A program made the position numbers and the translations under genes. The notes beneath the pieces were generated by a model. It searched no databases, was not told the DNA's origin, and worked only from the letters and a program-made list of their open reading frames with translations. A stretch of 14,633 bases of DNA from an uncultured candidate division Zixibacteria bacterium (lineage in GTDB: Bacteria > Zixibacteria > MSB-5A5 > GN15 > PGXB01), in assembly GCA_937925655.1 (NCBI GenBank), contig CALAMC010000105.1, positions 1 through 14,633 of the forward strand, read 5' to 3'. This document shows positions 6,401 to 12,473 of the stretch, piece after piece (within the stretch, counting starts at the first letter, position 1; each line of letters opens with the position of its first letter).

Positions 6401-7202
6401 GGAACTTGAAGTCGAAATGGACAAGGTGATTCGGGGCGCCGAGCTTCCGCCGGGTGTCAAACAACTGGTCAAGGTCAAAATCGCCATCAGGCGCAAGCTG
6501 GCTGTGGGCGACAAGATGGCCGGGCGCCACGGCAACAAGGGGGTCATTTCCAAGATTGTCCCGATCGAAGACATGCCCTATATGGCCGACGGCACGCCGG
6601 TCGACATCATTTTGAATCCGCTTGGCGTTCCGTCGCGCATGAACGTTGGTCAGATTCTGGAGACTCATTTGGGGTGGGCCGCCAACAAGCTGAATGTCAA
6701 AATCGCCTCACCGGTTTTTGACGGGGTTTCGCTGGCCGAGATTCGAGCCATGCTCAAGAAGGCCGATTTGCCCGAAAGCGGCAAAGTAATGTTATACGAC
6801 GGTTATTCGGGGACGCCATTCGATAATGAAATAACGGTCGGACTTATATATATGATGAAGTTACTGCACCTGGTCGATGATAAAATCCACGCTCGTTCCA
6901 TCGGCCCGTACAGTCTCGTCACGCAGCAGCCTCTGGGCGGGAAAGCCCAGTTCGGCGGCCAGCGTTTCGGGGAAATGGAAGTGTGGGCCATGGAAGCCTA
7001 TGGTGCGGCCTATGCCTTACAGGAACTCTTAACCGTCAAATCCGACGACGTCGCCGGACGCAGCCGCGTTTACGAGGCCATCGTCAAGGGTGAGAATCCG
7101 CCGGAACCCGGAATTCCGGAGTCGTTCAACGTCCTGGTGAAGGAGTTGCAATCCCTGGGACTCGACGTCAGATTGATGGAAAAAGAAGACCAGAAACTAT
7201 AA
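3414..7202 (+). CDS. rpoB: DNA-directed RNA polymerase subunit beta (TTG start)
   Basis: RpoB forms one pincer of RNA polymerase and contributes to the active site. From TTG 3414 it has 1262 residues, intact from M-A-L-K-Q to the conserved end P-E-S-F-N-V-L-V-K-E. The rifampicin pocket motif is present at about residues 455-482, with Asp464, His474 and Ser479 matching E. coli D516, H526 and S531, so the enzyme looks rifampicin-sensitive. One pocket position (E. coli Asn518) is Ile here. The catalytic Glu-Asp pair is at 763-764 in N-F-E-D-A-I. The lysines matching E. coli K1065 and K1073 are at 1034 and 1042 in G-D-K-M-A-G-R-H-G-N-K-G. A charged, coiled-coil-like insertion at about residues 888-1010 resembles the Gram-negative betai9 insertion. 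rpoC follows after 45 nt. Confidence 0.98.
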   Translation: MALKQSNERIDYGTIADASEMPNLLDVQIRSYKEFLQSDVPSDKRKKQGLQQIFEEVFPVTDINEINSMEFVRYSLGTPRYTIDECRERNMTYAAPLKASLRLITRQGEEGAQLEVKDIIEQDVYLGELPILTNWGTFIINGSERVIVSQLHRSPGVFFDESTHPNGKLLYSARIIPYRGSWVEFLVDVNDVMHVNVDSRRKITATTLLRALGYNTDEELIRVFYNTEKISMAGKKALEVMGEALAEKVIDTETGEVLAEIGDPVSEELLEKFKESKIKSFSIIIRENQRDALIIVNTIKKDPTSSRDEALAKIYSMLRPGEPPTMEMAETLLEKLFFNTKRYDLGEVGRYMINQRLKLDIPLEKTILDQKDFVSIIKYLMGLRNGRGFVDDIDHLGNRRARTVGELLSNLFSVGLSRVAKSIRERLSLKDSDPVTPQLLINARTVSSVIDTFFGSSQLSQFMDQINPLSELTHKRRLSALGPGGLTRERAGFEVRDVHHTHYGRVCPIETPEGPNIGLIASMATFARINKYGFLETPYRKLNKGKVTDEIVFLTADEEDQYTIVSADTELDKNARLAGEIVKARNRSDYLEVPPEKVDYIEVSPKQIVSVAASLIPFLEHDDANRALMGSNMQRQAVPLLKTAAPVIGTGMEERVARDSGAALTAERAGTVVYASASKIVIRPDAKPKHDELGFYEDDEYKMTKFRRSNQDTCIDYHPLVKEGDRVEAGTVIADGPSTDNGELALGYNVLVAFMPWRGYNFEDAIIVSERLIRDDIFTSIHIEEFELQVRDTKRGSEEITREIPNVSEEALLNLDERGIVRTGAEVEAGDILVGKVTPKGETELTPEERLLRAIFGEKAGDVKDASLKAPPGMKGVVIDTKVFSRKERTEEAKKQEKNEIAQLKRNFTKMKQSIIAHRNKRLAELLDGQSSRTVRALVDNSVLIRAGHKFDAAQLETFDFDSAVAPEGYSDSDALNARIDKVLAEAMELLNAKDQELEVEMDKVIRGAELPPGVKQLVKVKIAIRRKLAVGDKMAGRHGNKGVISKIVPIEDMPYMADGTPVDIILNPLGVPSRMNVGQILETHLGWAANKLNVKIASPVFDGVSLAEIRAMLKKADLPESGKVMLYDGYSGTPFDNEITVGLIYMMKLLHLVDDKIHARSIGPYSLVTQQPLGGKAQFGGQRFGEMEVWAMEAYGAAYALQELLTVKSDDVAGRSRVYEAIVKGENPPEPGIPESFNVLVKELQSLGLDVRLMEKEDQKL

Positions 7203-7247
7203 GGTAAATCAAGCCCCGGGCGGGCGTTGAGATAAAGGAGTAATGAA

Positions 7248-10200
7248 GTGGTTACTATACCTTCAAACCTTCCGAGCGCGATGCAGAAGAACCCGATCAC
7301 TTTTTCGGCCATTCAGGTGCAACTGGCTTCGCCCGAGACCGTGCTGTCATGGTCGTACGGTGAAGTCACCAAGCCGGAAACGATTAATTATCGTTCTTTT
7401 AAGCCGGAACGCGACGGCCTCTTCTGTGAAAGAATCTTCGGACCGGTCAAAGACTGGGAATGCAGTTGCGGGAAGTACAAGCGCATCCGTTTTCGCGGTA
7501 TCGTTTGCGACCGCTGCGGCGTCGAAGTCACCCAGTCCAAAGTCCGCCGGGAAAGAATGGGGCATATCGAACTGGCCGTACCGGTAACCCATATCTGGTA
7601 TGTCAAATCGTTGCCCTCGCGAATCGGCAATCTTCTCGATCTGTCCGTCCGCGATTTGGAAAAGATCATATATTATGAAGCCTACATCATGATCGACCCG
7701 GGCAATACCTCCTATCAGAAGGGCGATATACTGTCCGAGGAGGAATTTATTGAGCTCGAAGAAGGCGGCAAGGAATTCGATGCCCGCATGGGTGCTGACG
7801 CCGTCCGGGAATTACTGTCTAAGATTGATGCCGATGAACTGGCCGTCAGCCTGCGGGCCCAGGTCAAAGTGGAAACCTCGGTACAGCGTCAAAAGGATGC
7901 CCTCAAAAGATTGCGCATTATTGAAGCCTTCCGGCAGTCAAACAATCGTCCCGAGTGGATGATCATGAGCGTTATCCCGGTTATCCCGCCCGACTTGCGC
8001 CCTCTCGTTCCGCTCGAAGGCGGCCGATTTGCCACGTCCGATTTGAACGACCTTTATCGCCGGGTTATAAATCGCAACAATCGTTTGAAAAAACTAATTG
8101 ATATACAGGCGCCGGAAGTCATCCTGCGTAATGAAAAACGCATGCTCCAGGAAGCCGTCGATGCCCTTTTCGACAATGGCCGCCGCACCCACTCGGTTCG
8201 CGGCGATTCCAAACGACCGCTCAAGTCGCTGTCCGACCTGTTGAAGGGCAAGCAGGGTCGATTCCGCCAGAACCTTTTGGGCAAACGCGTCGATTATTCC
8301 GGCCGTTCGGTTATCGTCGTCGGCCCTGAATTGAAACTATATGAGTGCGGCCTGCCCAAGAATATGGCTCTGGAACTTTTCAAACCCTTTATTATCATGA
8401 AGCTCGAAGAAAAGGGTTATGTGCAGACCGTCAAATCGGCCAAGAAACTGGTCGAACGGGAGCGGCCCGAAGTTTGGGACATCCTGGAAGAAATCATCGG
8501 GGATCACCCCATTTTGCTCAACCGTGCTCCCACGCTGCACCGCCTGGGCATTCAGGCTTTTTATCCGCGTCTGGTCGAAGGCAAAGCCATCCGTCTCCAT
8601 CCGCTGGTTTGCGCCGCTTTCAACGCCGACTTTGATGGTGACCAGATGGCCGTGCATGTTCCGCTGTCGTTCGAAGCCCAGCTGGAAGCCCGACTTTTAA
8701 TGCTTTCCTCCAATAACCTGTTGTTGCCGTCATCGGGTCGCCCGGTGGCGATACCATCGCAGGACATGGTTATCGGTAATTATTACCTGACCAAGATTCG
8801 GGCCGGAGAACCGGGCGAGGGGAGCAAGTTTTATTCCAAAGATGAAGCCCTGGCCGCACACGCCGCCAAAAAACTCGGTCTTCATGCCCGCATAAAGGTC
8901 ATGATTGACGGAAGTCTCGTGGAAACGTCGGTCGGGCGTATCATTTTCAACCAAATTCTGCCTAAAGAATTGCCGTATTTCAACGACGTTGCTTCCCGGG
9001 GCAAGACCGAACAATTAATTTTGAACTGCTTCCGAGCCGTTGGCAATAGCCGCACCGTGGAATTTCTGGACCGTCTTAAAAAGCTCGGATTTGAATATGC
9101 CACCGTTTCGGGAACTACCGTCTCGATCGATGATATAATCATCCCCGAGGAAAAAGATCGACTCATTGCCGCCGCGCGCAAAGAAGTGGAAAAAATACAG
9201 AAACGGTACGAACGCGGCGTCATTACCAATGGTGAACGATACAACCAGGTCATCGATATCTGGACCCGGACCACCTCCGAAGTTTCCGATGTTATGTTCA
9301 GCAACCTGGCCCGTCATAAGGATGGTTTCAACCCCGTCTACATGATGGCCGATTCGGGCGCTCGCGGATCCAAAGAGCAAATTCGCCAGTTGGCCGGTAT
9401 GCGCGGTCTCATGGCCAAGCCGCAGAAGAAAATAACGGGCGGCATGGGCGAAATTATTGAATCGCCCATTATCTCCAATTTCCGTGAAGGTTTGTCGGTT
9501 TCGGAGTATTTTATTTCGACTCACGGCGCTCGTAAGGGTTTGGCCGACACCGCCTTGAAAACGGCGGACGCCGGTTATTTAACTCGGCGGCTGGTTGATG
9601 TGGCTCAAGATGTGATCATAACCGAGCCCGACTGCAATACCATTCTCGGCATTAATATCACGGCTTTGAAGGAGGGCGAGGAAATCATCGAATCGCTGTC
9701 CGACCGCATTCTTGGTCGCGTAGCGCTGGATGACGTTTATGATCCGATTACCGACGAAATTATCGTTGAAGCCGGTCAGGAAATCGATGAAGACCACGCC
9801 GACGCCATTGAGGAATCCGGGATTGATATGGTCAGAATCCGTTCGGTACTGACCTGTGAGTCAAAACGCGGCGTTTGTGCCAAGTGCTATGGTCGCAATC
9901 TGGCCACCATGCGCACCGTCGACATCGGCGAAGCCGCCGGCGTAATCGCGGCCCAGTCCATCGGCGAACCCGGCACCCAGTTGACCTTGCGGACATTCCA
10001 TATCGGTGGCACGGCCGCACGTATTGCCGAACAATCAAAAGTCGAGTCCAAATATTCCGGTAAAGCCGTTTATGTCAATCTCAAACTGGTTGAAGGCCCC
10101 GGCGGCAATAAAATTGCCAGCGGGAGAGAAGGCGAAGTCCATGTCGTCGATGATAAAGGACGCATCCGGGCCCGTCTGAATGTCCCCTATGGTTCAACCA

Positions 10201-11339
10201 TGACGGTCAACGATGGCGACGCCGTCGAAAAAGGTTCGCCCATTTTCGAATGGGATCCGTACTCCGCTACAATCGTCGCCGAACGGGGCGGCAAAGTGGA
10301 GTACCGTGACATTATTCCAGATGTCACTCTTCGTGAAGAATTGGATGAAACGACCGGTTTGATTCAGCCGATTATCGTCGAAGAACGCGACAAAACCTTG
10401 TTCCCCACCATTGTCATTTTGGACGCCAAGAAAAAGGAAGTGGCCAATTATCGTATTCCAACCGGGGCACAACTGCTGGTTAATGACGGCGATACGATCG
10501 AACCGGGAACTTTTTTGGTAAAAATTTCGCGCGAAATATCAAAAACGCGCGATATTACCGGCGGTCTGCCACGAGTGGCCGAACTGTTTGAAGCCCGCAA
10601 ACCGCATGATCCGGCCGTCATTTCAGAAGTCGATGGCGTTATCGAATTCGGCAAAATCGTCCGCGGTCAGCAGCAAATATATGTCCATGGTGACGAAGGT
10701 GAAACCAAGGATTATCTGATTCCGCATGGCCGCCATATCCATGTCCATGAAGGCGATCGTGTTTACGCCGGCGAAAGATTGTGCGAAGGAGCCATTGATC
10801 CTCACGACATTTTGCGCATTTCCGGGGTGAATGCCGTGCAGGAATACCTGGTCAATGAAATCCAGGAGGTATATCGTTTGCAGGGCGTCAAAATCAACGA
10901 TAAACATATCGAAGTGATTGTCCGCCAAATGCTTCAGAAAGTTCGGGTAACCCAGCCGGGCGACACCAATTTCCTTGAAGGGGAGCAGGTTGACCGCATC
11001 CGTTTTGCCGAAGAAAACGCTCGGGTTATCGCCGAAGGCGGGGAGCCGGCCTTGTTTGAACCGTTGCTTCTGGGAATTACCAAGGCTTCTTTGTCCACCG
11101 AAAGCTTCATTTCGGCGGCCTCTTTCCAGGAAACCACCAAGGTTTTAACCGAAGCGGCCATCAACGGCAAAATCGACTACCTGCAGGGGCTTAAGGAAAA
11201 TGTAATTATCGGACACCTGATTCCGGCCGGAACCGGGATTGAACGCTATCGCAAAGTAGAGGTTCTGTCCGAAGACGACGAAAACCTGTCCGGCGATAAC
11301 GATGAGTCGCTGGCCAACATTTTCAAAGAAAACGCTTGA
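7248..11339 (+). CDS. rpoC: DNA-directed RNA polymerase subunit beta' (GTG start)
   Basis: RpoC carries the catalytic Mg2+ site of RNA polymerase. The 1363-residue product is intact. The N-terminal zinc ribbon has Cys72, Cys74, Cys87 and Cys90. The absolutely conserved N-A-D-F-D-G-D has its three metal-binding aspartates at 461, 463 and 465. The bridge helix contains G-A-R-K-G-L-A-D-T-A-L-K-T. The second zinc site has Cys796, Cys870, Cys877 and Cys880. The trigger loop has G-T-Q-L-T-L-R-T-F-H-I-G-G with His918. Residues of about 930-1090 form a large trigger-loop insertion (SI3 type) made of barrel-sandwich-like repeats, a trait of many Gram-negative lineages. The GTG at 7248 lies 7 nt after AAAGGAG (7234-7240). 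An out-of-frame ATG at 7243 is too close to the SD. Confidence 0.98.
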   Translation: MVTIPSNLPSAMQKNPITFSAIQVQLASPETVLSWSYGEVTKPETINYRSFKPERDGLFCERIFGPVKDWECSCGKYKRIRFRGIVCDRCGVEVTQSKVRRERMGHIELAVPVTHIWYVKSLPSRIGNLLDLSVRDLEKIIYYEAYIMIDPGNTSYQKGDILSEEEFIELEEGGKEFDARMGADAVRELLSKIDADELAVSLRAQVKVETSVQRQKDALKRLRIIEAFRQSNNRPEWMIMSVIPVIPPDLRPLVPLEGGRFATSDLNDLYRRVINRNNRLKKLIDIQAPEVILRNEKRMLQEAVDALFDNGRRTHSVRGDSKRPLKSLSDLLKGKQGRFRQNLLGKRVDYSGRSVIVVGPELKLYECGLPKNMALELFKPFIIMKLEEKGYVQTVKSAKKLVERERPEVWDILEEIIGDHPILLNRAPTLHRLGIQAFYPRLVEGKAIRLHPLVCAAFNADFDGDQMAVHVPLSFEAQLEARLLMLSSNNLLLPSSGRPVAIPSQDMVIGNYYLTKIRAGEPGEGSKFYSKDEALAAHAAKKLGLHARIKVMIDGSLVETSVGRIIFNQILPKELPYFNDVASRGKTEQLILNCFRAVGNSRTVEFLDRLKKLGFEYATVSGTTVSIDDIIIPEEKDRLIAAARKEVEKIQKRYERGVITNGERYNQVIDIWTRTTSEVSDVMFSNLARHKDGFNPVYMMADSGARGSKEQIRQLAGMRGLMAKPQKKITGGMGEIIESPIISNFREGLSVSEYFISTHGARKGLADTALKTADAGYLTRRLVDVAQDVIITEPDCNTILGINITALKEGEEIIESLSDRILGRVALDDVYDPITDEIIVEAGQEIDEDHADAIEESGIDMVRIRSVLTCESKRGVCAKCYGRNLATMRTVDIGEAAGVIAAQSIGEPGTQLTLRTFHIGGTAARIAEQSKVESKYSGKAVYVNLKLVEGPGGNKIASGREGEVHVVDDKGRIRARLNVPYGSTMTVNDGDAVEKGSPIFEWDPYSATIVAERGGKVEYRDIIPDVTLREELDETTGLIQPIIVEERDKTLFPTIVILDAKKKEVANYRIPTGAQLLVNDGDTIEPGTFLVKISREISKTRDITGGLPRVAELFEARKPHDPAVISEVDGVIEFGKIVRGQQQIYVHGDEGETKDYLIPHGRHIHVHEGDRVYAGERLCEGAIDPHDILRISGVNAVQEYLVNEIQEVYRLQGVKINDKHIEVIVRQMLQKVRVTQPGDTNFLEGEQVDRIRFAEENARVIAEGGEPALFEPLLLGITKASLSTESFISAASFQETTKVLTEAAINGKIDYLQGLKENVIIGHLIPAGTGIERYRKVEVLSEDDENLSGDNDESLANIFKENA

Positions 11340-11363
11340 CAACAAGGGATTAGATGATAAATT
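11336..11363 (+). promoter_or_regulatory. Candidate promoter of the str operon, overlapping the rpoC stop
   Basis: A perfect -35 TTGACA (11336-11341) spans the rpoC TGA stop. After 16 nt comes TAAATT (11358-11363, four of six matches to TATAAT). A 14-nt pyrimidine tract (11365-11378) covers the expected start point. It lies 50 nt before rpsL, so rpsL-rpsG-fusA-tuf could be transcribed independently of rpoBC. No intrinsic terminator precedes it, so read-through from rpoC is also likely. Confidence 0.5.
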
Positions 11364-11412
11364 ACTTTTCTCTTTTTTGTGCGAAAACGTGGATAGATAA
11401 TAAGGAGAAGAT

Positions 11413-11787
11413 GTGCCGACAATAAGTCAACTGATACGAATAGGGCGAAAGCAGGCCAAGTCCAAATCGAACACGCCGGCCTTGAAAGGTTCGCCTCAAA
11501 AACGCGGTGTATGTACCCGTGTATATACGTCCACTCCCAAGAAACCGAATTCTGCATTACGCAAGGTGGCTCGTGTCAGGCTGACCAACCAGATTGAAGT
11601 GACGGCCTATATTCCGGGTGAGGGGCATAACCTCCAGGAACACTCTATCGTTCTTATCCGCGGTGGGCGCGTGAAAGATTTACCGGGGGTGCGGTACCAT
11701 ATTATTCGTGGCACGATGGATACATCGGGTGTCGCTGACCGTGCTCAGGGACGATCGAAGTACGGCACCAAGAGGCCCAAAAAGTAG
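11413..11787 (+). CDS. rpsL: 30S ribosomal protein S12 (GTG start)
   Basis: S12 lies at the decoding centre and controls translational accuracy. The 124-residue product has the standard length. The conserved T-P-K-K-P-N-S-A-L-R-K begins at residue 41, and G-G-R-V-K-D-L-P-G-V-R-Y is at about 84-95. Lys43 and Lys88, the usual sites of streptomycin-resistance changes, are unaltered, so the protein looks streptomycin-sensitive. Asp89, the RimO methylthiolation site in other bacteria, is present. The GTG start at 11413 lies 5 nt after AAGGAG (11402-11407). An out-of-frame ATG at 11411 overlaps it and closes after four codons. It is the first gene of the str cluster, 73 nt after rpoC and 32 nt before rpsG. 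Confidence 0.97.
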   Translation: MPTISQLIRIGRKQAKSKSNTPALKGSPQKRGVCTRVYTSTPKKPNSALRKVARVRLTNQIEVTAYIPGEGHNLQEHSIVLIRGGRVKDLPGVRYHIIRGTMDTSGVADRAQGRSKYGTKRPKK

Positions 11788-11819
11788 ACGTGAAAGATAC
11801 AAACAGGTAGGTTGAATAA

Positions 11820-12290
11820 ATGCCAAGACGATACAAACCGGCCAAACGACCGATTACACCGGATACGAAATACAGCGACCGACTGGTGACGCAGTTTATC
11901 GGTTCTCTCATGAAACGCGGCAAAAAATCCATTGCCGAACAAATTTTATACCATTCATTCGATTTGATTGAAAAGAAAATGGGTCAGCCGGGTATCGATG
12001 TCTTTCACAAAGCGATGAACAATGTCAAACCGGTCCTGGAAGTTCGCTCACGTCGGGTCGGCGGCGCCACATACCAGGTGCCGGTTGAAGTCCGTCAGGA
12101 TCGACGTGTGGCCCTGGCCATAAGGTGGCTGATTTCTTATTCCCGTGATCGCGGCGAACATACTATGGCCGAAAGACTGGCGGCGGAGTTCATTGCGGCG
12201 GCCAATAATGAGGGCGCGTCCATTAAGAAAAAAGAAGATACTCATAAAATGGCCGAAGCCAACAAGGCTTTTGCCCACTTTAGATGGTAA
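11820..12290 (+). CDS. rpsG: 30S ribosomal protein S7
   Basis: S7 nucleates assembly of the 30S head by binding the 3' domain of 16S rRNA, and contacts the E-site tRNA. The product has 156 residues, the standard length, beginning M-P-R-R-Y-K-P. The conserved region V-G-G-A-T-Y-Q-V-P-V-E-V lies at about residues 80-91, and the C-terminal helix ends A-N-K-A-F-A-H-F-R-W. The ATG is preceded by a weak AGGTAGG SD (11805-11811). In E. coli S7 represses translation through a structured rpsL-rpsG spacer. That spacer is only 32 nt here with no evident structure, while the following rpsG-fusA spacer is long and structured. Confidence 0.97.
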   Translation: MPRRYKPAKRPITPDTKYSDRLVTQFIGSLMKRGKKSIAEQILYHSFDLIEKKMGQPGIDVFHKAMNNVKPVLEVRSRRVGGATYQVPVEVRQDRRVALAIRWLISYSRDRGEHTMAERLAAEFIAAANNEGASIKKKEDTHKMAEANKAFAHFRW

Positions 12291-12317
12291 TTGGACTTTA
12301 ATTAAGGAATCGTAAGT

Positions 12318-12351
12318 AAGGAAGGTTAGTACGTAATTGAGAGCCTTTTTT
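12318..12351 (+). terminator. Weak terminator-like hairpin between rpsG and fusA
   Basis: AAGGTT (12322-12327) pairs with AGCCTT (12342-12347, one G-U), followed by a T run to 12351. The pairing can be extended with AAGG (12318-12321) against part of the T run using two more G-U pairs. The 14-nt loop and the G-U pairs make this weak. It may attenuate fusA-tuf relative to rpsLG, but it could be chance. Confidence 0.3.
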
Positions 12352-12364
12352 AAGATACGATAAG
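12337..12364 (+). promoter_or_regulatory. Possible promoter for fusA-tuf
   Basis: TTGAGA (12337-12342, five of six matches to the -35 consensus) is followed after 16 nt by GATAAG (12359-12364, four of six matches to the -10). Transcription from here would start near 12371 and give an RNA leader of about 100 nt containing the whole SD-sequestering stem. This would separate EF-G/EF-Tu output from that of S12/S7. The call rests on motif matching only. Confidence 0.3.
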
Positions 12365-12386
12365 AAACAGCGACATTGGCGCTAGC

Positions 12387-12473
12387 AAACGATCCCTTCT
12401 GAATTATTGCGGTGCTGGAGGCGGTTTCTTATTGGTAAGGCTGATTGCTTAGGAATTCAGACAGGGATTTTTT
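12387..12473 (+). promoter_or_regulatory. Long stem-loop in the fusA leader that buries the fusA SD
   Basis: GATCCCTTCTGAATT (12391-12405) pairs with AATTCAGACAGGGATT (12454-12469): 14 Watson-Crick pairs and one G-U with a single bulged C (12462). After a C/T mismatch, three A-T pairs (12387-12389 with 12471-12473) carry the stem up to the ATG. The fusA SD, AGGGA (12463-12467), lies wholly inside the 3' arm. The 48-nt apical part can hold a second hairpin, 12421-12448, closing on a TTGG loop with CTTA/TAAG. The structure would block initiation unless opened by a protein, another RNA, temperature or a ribosome coming from rpsG. The pairing is directly visible, and the regulatory role is inference. 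Confidence 0.7.

Noticed and set aside
7203..7247. GC-rich GCCC/GGGC palindrome in the rpoB-rpoC spacer
   Set aside because: Only four pairs with a 5-nt loop and no T run; too small to call.
7243..7587. 114-codon frame starting at the decoy ATG before rpoC
   Set aside because: Out of frame with rpoC, with only 2 nt between SD and ATG, and an arginine-rich translation typical of a shadow. The decoy ATG itself is reported as an observation.
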